DNA of 64,000 nt from Sphingomonas cremea (GCF_021502585.1 NZ_JAKFGM010000001.1:1116001-1180000), one strand, 5' to 3'; shown: positions 43,941 to 53,810, counted from the stretch's first letter. The notes: generated by a model not told the origin, from the letters alone. Program-made: numbers and translations.

Positions 43941-44633
43941 TTAATCGCCATCGGCGATATGTCGCAAAAGGCCGGGATCGATAATGCGGATTTCCCGGTA
44001 TCCGACCGCAACGAGTCCTTGCCGTTCCAGGTCTTTTAAGACGCGGCCGACGGTCTTTCGGGAAAGGCCGCCAATCGCTCCGAGCTCATCCTGGCTGACC
44101 TGCACGATTATTGGACCCTCGGGCACCGCGCCCCACCGCAGATTGGCGCTGTGCAGCAGGACCGCAATGCATCGGCGCCGATTGTCCTGGATGAGCAAGT
44201 CGGAAGCAAAGCCCACCACCGCTTCCGAGAATATCGTGGCCAGGTAACCGAAATGCCGCCACCACACCGGCCTCTCATCCAGCATTCGCTTGATCGCGCT
44301 CGATTCTAGATGAGCGATCAATGTTCGTTCCCGCGCGACGTGGGTGGCGGTGCGGGCGGTTCCAGTGAACAATGGAACCATGCCTGACCAGATGCCAGGC
44401 CCCATGATGTAAGTCAGCTTGGCGTCCCTTGGTCCGTTCGTCGAAGTTACCGCCATCGAGCCGGAAGCAATTGCGAAAATGCCCGACTCCTTCATCCCGG
44501 CATAGGCAACCGTCTGACCCGAATCGTACCAACGAAAGTAACATGCGGACACGACAGCGTCCCGAAACTCGGTCGGCGTTCCGCTCAGCCAACTTTGCTC
44601 TAGCAGGAACGCCTTGGCTCTCTGGCTGTCCAC
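43941..44633 (-). CDS. Crp/Fnr-family regulator, paralogue of 18574
   Basis: 230 residues. The N-terminal barrel contains FRWYDSGQTVAYAGMKESGI and AIASGSMAV, without the cAMP-site residues. The DNA-binding helices read VSQDELGAIGGLSRKTVGRVLKDLE. It shares layout and several phrases with the gene at 18574, and a 20-bp element of the same form (44689-44708) lies in its upstream region. It is divergent from the histidine kinase gene. The signal sensed is unknown. Confidence 0.87.
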   Translation of the reverse strand: MDSQRAKAFLLEQSWLSGTPTEFRDAVVSACYFRWYDSGQTVAYAGMKESGIFAIASGSMAVTSTNGPRDAKLTYIMGPGIWSGMVPLFTGTARTATHVARERTLIAHLESSAIKRMLDERPVWWRHFGYLATIFSEAVVGFASDLLIQDNRRRCIAVLLHSANLRWGAVPEGPIIVQVSQDELGAIGGLSRKTVGRVLKDLERQGLVAVGYREIRIIDPGLLRHIADGD

Positions 44634-44688
44634 CCCACCCCCCCCAACCGATACTAACGTGCGTCAACTAAACAGCACAAAAAGACCG

Positions 44689-44708
44689 ATTGGGACATAC
44701 GGGACAAT
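44689..44708. promoter_or_regulatory. Candidate Crp-family operator, same as 18552-18571
   Basis: ATTGGGAC-N5-GGACAAT, with arms and spacer length equal to those of the element at 18552-18571. It lies 55 bp before the Crp-family start and about 80 bp before the kinase start. Confidence 0.5.
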
Positions 44709-44786
44709 CTCGCGTGGGTCAGGCTGGTAACTTTTCCTTAATCCTGAGACGCAGGGGCATCAGGTTTGGGATTAAGGGTGGGCGCG

Positions 44787-45596
44787 ATGGCCGATGGATC
44801 GCCGATGTCGGACGACAGTATCGCAAGCTATTTTCGCGGGCAGGACGCCGAGCGGCGCCGCATCGGGCAGGAGCTTCACGACTCGACCGGCCAGCTGCTT
44901 CTCGTGCTGCGCCTGAATATTTTGCAGCTGCATAGCGCGCATTCCGAACATTCGCCTGGTGGCCTGCTTGATGAAATGACCGATACGATCCATGCGATCG
45001 AGAGCGAAATCAGGACCATTTCATTCCTCCATTACCCGAAGGAGCTGGATGGCGGCGGTCTGGCTCAGGCGATCCATTCCCTTGCAACCGGATTTGGCAA
45101 GCGGGCCGGGATCGAGGCTCAACTGGAAATTGATCCCGAAGCAGCTGGAGCTTCCCATGCCGTTGGTCAGGGATTGTACCGGATTGCCCAGGAAGCCTTG
45201 GTCAATGTCCATCGGCATTCTCGCGCATCGCGGATTGCAGTTAGGTTGAAAGTTGAATCGGGACTGATCCAGCTGACCATTGACGATAACGGCCTGGGCG
45301 TTGCCTCCTGCCCAACATTCGAAATTCGCGGCGGCGTCGGGTTGGCGAGCATGCGGCAAAGGGCCGAACTATTGGGTGGGCAGCTTTCGATCCACCGACT
45401 CCGGCAGGGCACGAGAGTGCTCGCCATCATTCCTACTGAACCAGTTCCGATGAACAGGACGCCGGGCGCGCCACATTCGGATAACGCCAGCCTATGTTCC
45501 CCGCAGTCGCGATTTGTCGCCGGAAATTTGCGGCAACGAGTAACGACGCCGGCCAAGGCCATGCCCTGTCCCGCCGAGCTACTGATGACCCTTTAG
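44787..45596 (+). CDS. Cytoplasmic NarL-type sensor histidine kinase
   Basis: About 269 residues from ATG 44787. The HisKA_3 site reads ERRRIGQELHDSTGQLLLVL with the phospho-His. The ATPase region shows YRIAQEALVNVHRHS, LTIDDNGLGV and GVGLASMRQRAELLGG. No membrane helix or clear sensor domain precedes it, so it may respond through a partner. The 45-residue C-terminal extension is unstructured. No response regulator is next to it. It is divergent from the Crp-family gene. Confidence 0.87.
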   Translation: MADGSPMSDDSIASYFRGQDAERRRIGQELHDSTGQLLLVLRLNILQLHSAHSEHSPGGLLDEMTDTIHAIESEIRTISFLHYPKELDGGGLAQAIHSLATGFGKRAGIEAQLEIDPEAAGASHAVGQGLYRIAQEALVNVHRHSRASRIAVRLKVESGLIQLTIDDNGLGVASCPTFEIRGGVGLASMRQRAELLGGQLSIHRLRQGTRVLAIIPTEPVPMNRTPGAPHSDNASLCSPQSRFVAGNLRQRVTTPAKAMPCPAELLMTL

Positions 45597-45706
45597 GAAT
45601 GCCCGCAATCTCTTCCGAACGTCATCCTAGGGGATTTGCCCGATAGGCACAGAACCCGACGCTGAAATATGCCCCTGGGCCTACCCTACCGATCCAGGAG
45701 AGCCCC

Positions 45707-47149
45707 ATGACCGCAGCCTTGACCCGCAGAACAGTTGTTACCGGACTGGCCCTGGTCGCCATTTGCCAGCTCCTGCCGGCATGCAAGCAAGCTGGCCCGG
45801 GCGGGCAGGTTGCGGAGAGCGGCATTACCCCTGCCGAGGTGCGGGCGATCGCCAAGGAAGCCTATATCTACGGCTTCCCGATGGTGGACAGCTACCGCAT
45901 CCAGCACGCCTATTTCGTCGACAAGGCCAATCCTGAATACAAGGCGCCCTTGAACACGCTCGTCAATATTCCTCGAGTATACACCCCTGCCGACACGGCA
46001 GTTCAGACCCCCAATTCGGATACGCCTTATTCCTTTGCCGGACTGGACCTGCGTACCGAACCCATGGTGCTAACCGTGCCGCCGATCGAGAAAGGGCGCT
46101 ATTACAGCGTCCAGCTGATCGACGCCTACACCTTCAACTTCGATTATATCGGCAGCCGCACGACCGGCAACGACGGCGGCAGCTATGTCATCGCCGGGCC
46201 AGGCTGGAAGGGTGAGACGCCCAAGGGGATAAAGAAAGTCTTTCGGTCTGAGACCAATCTCGTGTCCCCCGTTATTCGCACGCAACTCTTCAATCCCGCC
46301 GATCTCGACAATGTGAAGAAGATCCAGGCCGGCTATAAGTTGCAGCCGCTTTCCGCATTTTTGGGACAGCCGGCGCCGACAGCCGCGCCGCCGATCAACT
46401 TCATCAAGCCGCTGACCCCGGACGAGGAGAAGACCTCGCTTGAATTCTTCAACATCCTCAACTTCGTCATGCAATTCGCTCCGACCGTTCCATCTGAGGA
46501 GGCGGTGCGTGCGCGCTTCGCCCGGGCGGGAATTGCTGCCGGTAAGACGTTGGACGTGGGCTCGCTCTCGCCCGAACTGAAAGCTGCCTATCAACAGGGA
46601 ATGGCCGACGCCTGGGCCGATCTCGCCAATCTTCAGAAGACGGAGCTTGAAACTGGGAAGGTGACGTCCGGGGACCTGTTCGGCACGCGCACCTCCCTCA
46701 AGGATAATTATTTGTACCGCATGGCGGCCGCAGTGCTCGGCATTTACGGCAACTCCAAAGAGGAGGCCATGTACCCGATGTACGCGGTCGACGCCTCCGG
46801 CCAGAAGCTCAATGGCGCCAACAAATATACCGTGCACTTTGGCCCCGGCCAGCTGCCGCCCGTAAACGCCTTTTGGTCGCTGACGATGTATGAGCTGCCG
46901 AAAAGCCTGCTCGTAGCCAACCCCATCAACCGCTACCTGATCAACTCGCCGATGCTGCCGCAACTGGTGAAAGATCCTGATGGCGGCATCACCCTCTACA
47001 TCCAGAATGAATCGCCGGGGAAGGACAAGGAGCCCAACTGGCTGCCGGCGCCCAAGGGGCCGTTCGTCTCGGCAATGCGCCTTTACTGGCCCAAGCAGGA
47101 AGCGCTCGACGGGAAATGGAAGGCGCCTCCAATGACCAAGACGAACTGA
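45707..47149 (+). CDS. DUF1254/DUF1214 domain protein
   Basis: 480 residues with a Tat/lipoprotein-like start (TRRTVVTGLALVAICQLLPAC). The DUF1254 part has YIYGFPMVDSYRIQHAYF, then VQTPNSDTPYSFAGLDLR and YYSVQLIDAYTFNFDYIGSR. The DUF1214 part has FWSLTMYELPKSLL, YLINSPMLPQL and LYWPKQEALDGKWKAP. Such proteins are periplasmic or outer-membrane-linked with unknown function. It carries its own ribosome-binding site (AGGAGAG). A hairpin follows. Confidence 0.9.
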   Translation: MTAALTRRTVVTGLALVAICQLLPACKQAGPGGQVAESGITPAEVRAIAKEAYIYGFPMVDSYRIQHAYFVDKANPEYKAPLNTLVNIPRVYTPADTAVQTPNSDTPYSFAGLDLRTEPMVLTVPPIEKGRYYSVQLIDAYTFNFDYIGSRTTGNDGGSYVIAGPGWKGETPKGIKKVFRSETNLVSPVIRTQLFNPADLDNVKKIQAGYKLQPLSAFLGQPAPTAAPPINFIKPLTPDEEKTSLEFFNILNFVMQFAPTVPSEEAVRARFARAGIAAGKTLDVGSLSPELKAAYQQGMADAWADLANLQKTELETGKVTSGDLFGTRTSLKDNYLYRMAAAVLGIYGNSKEEAMYPMYAVDASGQKLNGANKYTVHFGPGQLPPVNAFWSLTMYELPKSLLVANPINRYLINSPMLPQLVKDPDGGITLYIQNESPGKDKEPNWLPAPKGPFVSAMRLYWPKQEALDGKWKAPPMTKTN

Positions 47150-47254
47150 TCATTTCATGGCGCGGATTGCTTCGACGGCATCTTAGTTGCGTGCAAGGCC
47201 AGGCGATGGGTCGAATACGACATGGTCATAGTGCCGCAAGGCAACCATCGATCG

Positions 47255-47283
47255 AATCCCTTAGATTTGACCAAGGGATTTTC
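47255..47283 (+). terminator. Weak terminator-like hairpin
   Basis: Stem aatccctt (47255-47262) with aagggatt (47273-47280), followed by TTC, in the 164-bp gap after the DUF1254 gene. Short U-run, so strength is doubtful. Confidence 0.4.
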
Positions 47284-47313
47284 ACCTAGGACCGGCAACG
47301 AACCGGGTGGCCG

Positions 47314-48804
47314 CTAATGGTGAGTAGCGACCAAATCGGAATCGACGGACGCCCTGACGTCCGCGTCGATCAAAGCCCAGAAAGGGTTGCTTCGCGGGCG
47401 GGTCAGCGACCCCAGATCGACGGTGACCGCGCCGCTCTCCCCCCGATATAGCCAGGTGCCGATACTGGGCAGGCCATTGCGCCCGCTGCCTGGAAGAACC
47501 CCGTAGGCCGGGTCGTTCGGCGGGAACGGCAGGGCGACGTGGCCAACCGAGACCAAAGTCTCCGGCCACTGCAGTGCAGTATCCTGCACGGCGACGCTGC
47601 CATCCGGCGTCATGTGGCGGACGCTGACCCGGCGATCCCGGCTACTGGTATTGCTGACGACATCCAGCGTGTACGAACGTGCCCCAGTCGCCAGCCGATT
47701 AATCAAGGCGCCGGCGGCGGGCCGTTGCACGCTTCCCAAGGCATCGTGTCGATTGACGTCGAACAGGACCAGTCGGTGCTGGGGCCCGCGCAATTTGGCG
47801 AACAGGATGTTTGCCACGCCTTCCGCGCCGACGGTCGCATCGACTACCGACTGAAAGGCGATGACCGGCGGCATCCTTCCGATACGGCCGGTTTCGACCG
47901 CTTTTTCCAGCTCATACTGCAAGATCTTGGTTGCCCGGTTGACCTGTCGCGTCGCATTGATGGGAAAGGAATTGAACTTGTAGGGATCATATTCGACAGC
48001 CACCTGCTGCCAGCGGGCTTTCTGGAGCTGCGGGATCGGAACTACCGTGAGAATCTCCAGCAGGTTCGCCACGTCGGCGACCTTCGTAATTTCAATGGCC
48101 GGGGAAATCAGCAGGACGCGATCGGGCTTCCGAAGCGCAGGGTCAGCCAAAGCGTCGAGCGCATATTCCAGCGCCAGGGTCCCGCCCGTGGAATAGCCGC
48201 CCACATAAAATAATTGGCCCGGAGGCGTATGAGCTGCGACGTCGCGCGCGGCGATCCGCACCGCAGCCGTCCAGTCTCGAACGGTCATCTTGGTCATCAT
48301 CGAAGGAAATGTGCCGTGCCCGGGCATTCGCAAGACCGTCACCTCGAATCCCTTCGCGTGAAGGGACTCGGCCAATGCCTTCATGGAATAGGGGGAGTCG
48401 GTTAAACCATGTATCAGCAGGGCATGGCCGATGGCGTCGGGTTGCCTCAGGCGGAACGATCGGTTGAATGGCGCGCCCGCGACAAGGCGGTTCACCCGGC
48501 TGGCTGGATTGAACCGGCTATAGATATAAGCCTCGTTCTTTACGTTCCACCTAGCCGCGCGGTTACGCATTTCGGCAAACAGCCGATCTTCAAGCTTCAG
48601 GTAGCCGTCGAAGTCGAGATTGCCGTCCCGTTGCGCCGAAAACTCTTGGGCCAAAATGTCGGTATGCCATGGTTGCAATGATGGCAGCGTGCTCGATGCA
48701 TAGACTGCAAATCCAACCAAAATTGCCGCGCATAAAGCGACGGCCAGCGCGGCAAGACGAAATCCAAGGCGCCAAATCCGCTTTAAAGCCGGGGCTAGGT
48801 TCAT
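47314..48804 (-). CDS. Membrane-anchored alpha/beta hydrolase
   Basis: 496 residues with an N-terminal membrane helix (LAALAVALCAAILVGFAVYA). The catalytic elbow is FYVGGYSTGGTLALEYAL, with HALLIHGLTDSPYSMKALAE before it and RMPGHG typical of lysophospholipase-like serine hydrolases. The Asp region (AFQSVVDATVGAEG) and a late His (VLFDVNRHDAL) complete the triad. It probably hydrolyses lipid or ester substrates on the periplasmic side. Its ATG directly abuts the stop of the DUF2147 gene, so they are co-transcribed. Confidence 0.87.
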   Translation of the reverse strand: MNLAPALKRIWRLGFRLAALAVALCAAILVGFAVYASSTLPSLQPWHTDILAQEFSAQRDGNLDFDGYLKLEDRLFAEMRNRAARWNVKNEAYIYSRFNPASRVNRLVAGAPFNRSFRLRQPDAIGHALLIHGLTDSPYSMKALAESLHAKGFEVTVLRMPGHGTFPSMMTKMTVRDWTAAVRIAARDVAAHTPPGQLFYVGGYSTGGTLALEYALDALADPALRKPDRVLLISPAIEITKVADVANLLEILTVVPIPQLQKARWQQVAVEYDPYKFNSFPINATRQVNRATKILQYELEKAVETGRIGRMPPVIAFQSVVDATVGAEGVANILFAKLRGPQHRLVLFDVNRHDALGSVQRPAAGALINRLATGARSYTLDVVSNTSSRDRRVSVRHMTPDGSVAVQDTALQWPETLVSVGHVALPFPPNDPAYGVLPGSGRNGLPSIGTWLYRGESGAVTVDLGSLTRPRSNPFWALIDADVRASVDSDLVATHH

Positions 48805-49218
48805 CTAGTCGCGCTTCCAGGTTTCCGCCTCGCAAATCATCATGACGCAGCCCTGGACCTTGAGCGTGCCGTCCGGGTTCATCGAAATTTTGCCCGAATA
48901 GGTTTTGCCGGTTTCCGGATCGTACAGCTTGCCGCCGGCCCATTTGCCGGGCGATGACTGCTTGAAGCCCATGACAGTCTGCGATCCGAGGATTCGCCGG
49001 CCCTTCAGCGCCGCATTGGGGTTTTTGGAGTCCAGGTCATTGGTCTCGGCGGCGGGAAGCCACGAGACCACGCCGCACAGCAGGCTGGCGTCACCGGGGC
49101 ATACGCCCATTCGAACCTTGCTTCCCCCGCCCTGGACAATCCACTCACCCTGGATGGGATCGGCCGCGGATGCGGGCGATGCCAGCAGAAGTCCGGCAGC
49201 AATTATAACGAAGCGCAT
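48805..49218 (-). CDS. DUF2147 secreted protein
   Basis: 137 residues with a signal peptide (IIAAGLLLASPASAAD). The DUF2147 pattern is PIQGEWIVQGGGSKVRMGVC, then NPNAALKGRRILGSQTVMGF, and KWAGGKLYDPETGKTYSG. It ends with KVQGCVMMICEAETWKR, giving paired cysteines. Periplasmic role unknown. The hydrolase gene starts at its stop codon. Confidence 0.88.
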   Translation of the reverse strand: MRFVIIAAGLLLASPASAADPIQGEWIVQGGGSKVRMGVCPGDASLLCGVVSWLPAAETNDLDSKNPNAALKGRRILGSQTVMGFKQSSPGKWAGGKLYDPETGKTYSGKISMNPDGTLKVQGCVMMICEAETWKRD

Positions 49219-49429
49219 GGCGATCTCCCGTAAGTCGAACCAATCATGAAGAACTGATCGGCCAATAGCCGAGCGCGCGTGCGGGCCGTATCGGGCTTAA
49301 CCCCGACGGCGTAAATTGAACCAGATATGGTGAAAATCAGACGGTAGCGCGTGGATAGCGCGACCTCCGGCGGCACTTTCATCCTTCAAGCAGCCGGAAC
49401 TTTTCGCGGCCTGAGCGTTACTTGTCCGA

Positions 49430-50917
49430 ATGAAATCAGAAAGTTTGAAAGCCGGGACCGGGATCGAGGGCCTTGACGACATCCTGGTAGGCGGCTTTCG
49501 CCGCGGGCGGGTTTACCTGTTGGAAGGAAGCCCGGGCACCGGCAAGACAACCATTGCTGCCCAGTTCCTTCTGGAGGGCGCCAAGCATGGCGAGCCCGGG
49601 CTCTACATCACTCTTTCCGAGACCGAAGAGGAGTTGCGCGAAACGGCGGAGTCGCACGGCTGGACGTTCGGGTCGCCCAACGCAATCTTCGAACTCGTCC
49701 CCCCCGAAAGCCTGCTCGACGATCAGCAACAGCAAAGCCTCCTCTACTCATCGGATCTTGAACTTGGCGAGACGACCAAGCGGATCTTCGAGGCGATAGA
49801 AGGCAAGTCGCCGAAGCGAGTGGTCCTCGACAGCCTGTCGGAAATCCGCCTTCTCGCTCAAAGCTCGCTGCGTTACCGGCGCCAGGTGCTGGCGCTTAAG
49901 CATTATTTCTCGCGCAATGACGCGACCGTGCTGATGCTCGACGATCTTACTACCGAAAATCTCGACAAGACCGTTCACAGCGTCGCTCACGGAGTCATCC
50001 GCCTGGAGGAGACGGCACCCGACTATGGCGCGGAACGACGGCGGCTGCGGGTGATCAAATATCGCGGCCAGCGCTTTCGCGGAGGCCATCACGACATGGT
50101 GATCGAGACGGGCGGAGTGCGGGTATTTCCGCGGCTCGTCTCCGGCGAGCATCGCACCGAGTTCAAACGCGAAACGATCAGCAGCAATAGTCCGGCGCTC
50201 GATAAGCTGCTTGGCGGCGGGATCGAGCGCGGTTCCAGTACCCTTGTTCTCGGACCGGCCGGAACCGGCAAATCGCTCGTCACCTTGACCTTTGCCGTCC
50301 AGGCGGTCGAGCGCGGCGAAAAAGCCGCGTTGTTCATTTTCGACGAAGAACTCGGGCTGCTGTTCGAGCGGGCCAGGGGCCTCGGGATCGACCTCCAGGC
50401 ACTCCAGGATGGCGGAAACCTGTTGATTGAGCAGGTCGATGCCGCAGAAATGAGTCCGGGCGAATTTTCGCAACGAGTACGATCGTGCGTCGAAAGTCTG
50501 GGCGCGCGTACCGTCGTCATCGATAGCCTCAATGGCTACCAGCAGGCGATGCCAGAGGAAAAGCAGCTGGTCTTGCACATGCACGAGCTTCTGCAGTTCC
50601 TGAATCGCCAGGGTGCGAACACCTTCCTGACCGTGGCGCAGCACGGCCTGGTCGGGGACATGCAAGCGCCGGTCGACGTCACTTATCTCGCCGACACGGT
50701 CGTCCTCCTTCGCTATTTCGAGGCGGCCGGGCGGGTCAGGCGCGCCATTTCGATCATCAAGAAGAGAACCAGCGCGCATGAAGATACGATCCGCGAATAT
50801 CGGATCGGGTCCGACGGCATTACGCTAGGTGAACCTCTGACGAACTTCCAGGGCGTTCTTCGCGGGGTGCCTGAATGGATCGGTGAAAACACCCTATTGA
50901 ACGACGGCCTTGCGTGA
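49430..50917 (+). CDS. KaiC-like double ATPase
   Basis: 495 residues with two RecA/KaiC domains. The first Walker A is EGSPGTGKTTIAAQF (residues 33-41) and the second GPAGTGKSLVTLTF (275-282). The catalytic Glu region LSETEEEL and DSLSEIRLLA sit in domain 1; DEELGLLFERA and IDSLNGYQQAMPEEK in domain 2. KaiA and KaiB are not visible here. The next gene, a hybrid histidine kinase, overlaps by GTGA, so the pair is one unit. In several bacteria KaiC-like proteins act with kinases in stress or light signalling; the role here is inference. Confidence 0.9.
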   Translation: MKSESLKAGTGIEGLDDILVGGFRRGRVYLLEGSPGTGKTTIAAQFLLEGAKHGEPGLYITLSETEEELRETAESHGWTFGSPNAIFELVPPESLLDDQQQQSLLYSSDLELGETTKRIFEAIEGKSPKRVVLDSLSEIRLLAQSSLRYRRQVLALKHYFSRNDATVLMLDDLTTENLDKTVHSVAHGVIRLEETAPDYGAERRRLRVIKYRGQRFRGGHHDMVIETGGVRVFPRLVSGEHRTEFKRETISSNSPALDKLLGGGIERGSSTLVLGPAGTGKSLVTLTFAVQAVERGEKAALFIFDEELGLLFERARGLGIDLQALQDGGNLLIEQVDAAEMSPGEFSQRVRSCVESLGARTVVIDSLNGYQQAMPEEKQLVLHMHELLQFLNRQGANTFLTVAQHGLVGDMQAPVDVTYLADTVVLLRYFEAAGRVRRAISIIKKRTSAHEDTIREYRIGSDGITLGEPLTNFQGVLRGVPEWIGENTLLNDGLA

Positions 50918-52974
50918 GAAAGCCACGGCCCGAACGGGCGCTCATCCTCGCTCCAATTGGCCGCGACAGCGAAATTGCCGCCGGCGTCCTTCTGGAAGCA
51001 GGCATAAGGAGCGTTTCCTGCGATTGTATCGAGACGCTGGTCGCCGAACTCGAATCGGGTGCGGGGTTTGTGCTGGTGACGGAGGAAGCCTTCCTTGGCT
51101 CGGATCTTCGCGGCCTGTCCGCCTGGATTAATTCGCAGCCCGAATGGTCGGATATGCCCTTCGTGCTCCTCACTCACCGCGGCGGAGGCCTGGAACGCAA
51201 TCCCGACGCCGGGCGGTTTCTCAACACGCTCGGCAACGTCACCTTCCTGGAGCGGCCATTTCATCCGACCACACTGGTCAGCCTCGGGCAATCCGCCCTG
51301 CGTGCCCGCAGGCGTCAATATGACGCCCGAGCGCGATTGGAAGAGCTTCAAGAGAGCGAGGATCACTTTCGCCATACGGTCGAGCTGAACCCTCAGGTCG
51401 CATGGACGGCGGCGCCCGACGGCGAAGTCGACCAAATGTCTCCGCGCTGGTTCGAATGGACCGGCAGAACCGGCATCGGGACGGATGTCAATTTCGCAAT
51501 TCATCCCGATGACGTTGGGCCGGTCATGGCCGCCTGGTCACATAGCTGCGCAACCGGCACCCCTTATGACGTCGAAGCCCGCGTTCGAATGAAGGACGGC
51601 GGCTGGCATTGGATGCATTCGCGCGCGATGCCGCGGCGTGACGGGTCCCGAAGCATCATCAAATGGTATGGCACGACCGACGATATTCACGAGCGAAAGG
51701 CCATAGAGGAAGATCTGCGGCAAAGTCGCGTCGACCTTCAGCGCGCCAACGAGACGCTTGAAGCCCGGGTGGACCAGAGGACTCGAGAGCGTGAGGCCGC
51801 GCTCGCCAAGCTGCACGAGGCCCAAAAGCTCGAAACACTCGGCCAGCTGACCGGGGGCGTGGCGCACGACTTCAACAATTTGCTTACCCCGGTAATCGGC
51901 AACCTCGATCTGCTTCGACGGCGGCTTCCCGCGGGCGACAAGAGTCACCGCTTGATCGACGGTGCGCTGCAAGCCGCCAGCCGTGCGGGTACGCTGGTCC
52001 AGCGGCTCCTGGCCTTTGCCAGGCGGCAGGACCTCCAGCCGAGGGCGGTGGAAATTGGAGTCCTCTTGGATGGGATGACCGACCTGCTGCAGCGATCGAT
52101 AGGCCCGACCGTCAAGGTCCGCTTCGACAGCCAGCCGGGACTCCCGCCTGCCCGCGTCGACCCCAATCAGCTCGAACTGGCGATACTCAACCTGGCCATC
52201 AATGCCCGCGACGCCATGCCTTCGGGGGGAACACTCTGGATCGAGGCGCTATCCGAAACTGTTGGGACTGACGACAGGCTGCCGCCAGGCGACTATGTTT
52301 GCATTACCGTTCGAGACACGGGAACGGGAATGAGCCCGGAAACGCTCGCACGGGCGATCGAGCCCTTCTTTTCGACCAAGGGCGTTGGCCAGGGGACTGG
52401 GCTTGGCCTTTCGATGGTACACGGCCTTGCTGCCCAGTTGGGCGGCATGCTCGACATCAAGAGCGAGCCCGACGAGGGAACCGCCGCCGCGATCTGGCTT
52501 CCGGTTTCGACAGACACGCCTGCCACGGAAGTCGGCGATGAGGCGACCGTGACGCTGGCCCGAGAGGCGGCGACCATCTTGTTGGTCGACGACGAGGACA
52601 TGGTCCGGACTGGGACAGCCGAAATGCTTACCGATCTGGGATATGAAGTCGTTCAGGCAAGTTCCGGTGCCGAAGCGCTGCGCATGTTGCGATCCGGGGT
52701 TGAGGTCGAACTGCTGATTTCGGATTTCCTGATGCCGGGTATGAATGGAGTCGCACTGATCGAACATGCCACCGCGCTGGCAAAGGACATGAAGGTGCTG
52801 CTGGTGACGGGCTACTCCACCATTGCGGAAGGCCCCGGCGCCCAATTTCCGAGGCTCGGCAAGCCCTATGGCCAGGCGGAATTATCGCGCTGGATAGCCG
52901 ACTTGCTGAACCAGCAGGATGGCGGTGAAGTTCTACCGTTCGAGCGGCCGAAGCGACAGAAGAAGCGGGATTGA
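50914..52974 (+). CDS. Hybrid PAS histidine kinase with C-terminal receiver
   Basis: 686 residues from GTG 50914, overlapping the KaiC-like gene (GTGA). Residues 1-125 are a receiver-like domain without a clear phospho-Asp. A PAS domain (about 155-270) contains QVAWTAAPDGEVDQMSPRWF and VRMKDGGWHWMHSRAMPR. The kinase core has TGGVAHDFNNLLTPVIGN (His318), then FFSTKGVGQGTGLGLSMVHG. The final receiver has LLVDDEDMVRTG and LLISDFLMPGMNG (Asp604). It is cytoplasmic. It probably relays a signal linked to the ATPase state of the KaiC-like protein. Confidence 0.92.
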   Translation: MRKPRPERALILAPIGRDSEIAAGVLLEAGIRSVSCDCIETLVAELESGAGFVLVTEEAFLGSDLRGLSAWINSQPEWSDMPFVLLTHRGGGLERNPDAGRFLNTLGNVTFLERPFHPTTLVSLGQSALRARRRQYDARARLEELQESEDHFRHTVELNPQVAWTAAPDGEVDQMSPRWFEWTGRTGIGTDVNFAIHPDDVGPVMAAWSHSCATGTPYDVEARVRMKDGGWHWMHSRAMPRRDGSRSIIKWYGTTDDIHERKAIEEDLRQSRVDLQRANETLEARVDQRTREREAALAKLHEAQKLETLGQLTGGVAHDFNNLLTPVIGNLDLLRRRLPAGDKSHRLIDGALQAASRAGTLVQRLLAFARRQDLQPRAVEIGVLLDGMTDLLQRSIGPTVKVRFDSQPGLPPARVDPNQLELAILNLAINARDAMPSGGTLWIEALSETVGTDDRLPPGDYVCITVRDTGTGMSPETLARAIEPFFSTKGVGQGTGLGLSMVHGLAAQLGGMLDIKSEPDEGTAAAIWLPVSTDTPATEVGDEATVTLAREAATILLVDDEDMVRTGTAEMLTDLGYEVVQASSGAEALRMLRSGVEVELLISDFLMPGMNGVALIEHATALAKDMKVLLVTGYSTIAEGPGAQFPRLGKPYGQAELSRWIADLLNQQDGGEVLPFERPKRQKKRD

Positions 52975-53108
52975 ACAAAGCATCTTTGGCTTTCGAGAGG
53001 CAGTGGTTGCGTGGGCCCTAGCCGCCGTCCGGCGAGGAGATCACTCCGGCATGGCTTCGCCGCTACCAGATATTCGTTCCCGCATAGTCTGGTTGCCCTC
53101 CGACCAAG

Positions 53109-53810
53109 TCACGATGCCAGAAGCGACGGAGGGACCGGGCTACGCGGCGCTGACACGAAAACGCTAGGGCGCAGCCACCGGCTGACATTCCTGGTCAGGG
53201 CAGGCTCCCCTTCGATGACCAGGTCATCCGCGTCGATCGCCTCTCGATAGGTCCGATCGCCCATCCAGACATCGTGCATCGTTCTAACCGTGGTCGTGAA
53301 AAAGACGTCCACATCGCGCGAGGGCCGGTTGATACAGATTTGCACGTCTTCGCCTTCGATCAGCAGCCACCAATCGCGCTGCTCCTTAAGGTCCGTAAAT
53401 TTGAATTGAATCACGGTTGCGCCACCCGGCAACCGTTCGGGATCGACACTTCGCCCCAGGTAAAACATCAGGAAATCGATGTCGAAATCGTCATCGTTGA
53501 GCATGTGTCGAGCCCAGGTCAGTCCCCATTCGCCCAGCGAAACGACGATCGGTAACAGCGCCTCACAAGCCGCGGTAGGGAAATATTCATACCCTCGCTG
53601 GCCGCTGATCCGGCGCCGCGACACAAGCCCTTGCTGCTCAAGAGACCTCAGCCGGGTCGTAAGCAGCGCGGGTGAAATATCGCCCAGGCCGCTCTGAAGA
53701 TCGGTGAACCGTCGCCCGCCCATGAGCAATTCGCGGACGATGAGGATCGTCCACCGCTCCCCGAGAATCTCGGTGGCTTTGGCAATCGGACAAAATTGTC
53801 CATAATTCAT
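53109..53810 (-). CDS. HxlR-type regulator with C-terminal SCP2-like domain
   Basis: 233 residues. The winged helix reads FCPIAKATEILGERWTILIV, then RELLMGGRRFTDLQSGLGDI and LTTRLRSLEQQGLV. The C-terminal half (about 115-215) resembles a sterol-carrier (SCP2)-like ligand-binding fold (WWLLIEGEDVQICINRPSRD). Such fusions may sense a lipid-like ligand. It is divergent from the heme-HAMP gene. An ggacaaaattgtcc palindrome occurs near its start (53788-53801). Confidence 0.83.
   Translation of the reverse strand: MNYGQFCPIAKATEILGERWTILIVRELLMGGRRFTDLQSGLGDISPALLTTRLRSLEQQGLVSRRRISGQRGYEYFPTAACEALLPIVVSLGEWGLTWARHMLNDDDFDIDFLMFYLGRSVDPERLPGGATVIQFKFTDLKEQRDWWLLIEGEDVQICINRPSRDVDVFFTTTVRTMHDVWMGDRTYREAIDADDLVIEGEPALTRNVSRWLRPSVFVSAPRSPVPPSLLAS

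Noticed and set aside
53788-53801. Palindrome ggacaaaattgtcc near the HxlR gene start as a third Crp-type operator
   Set aside because: It lacks the ATTGGGAC arm and the 5-nt spacer; more likely chance or an HxlR site.
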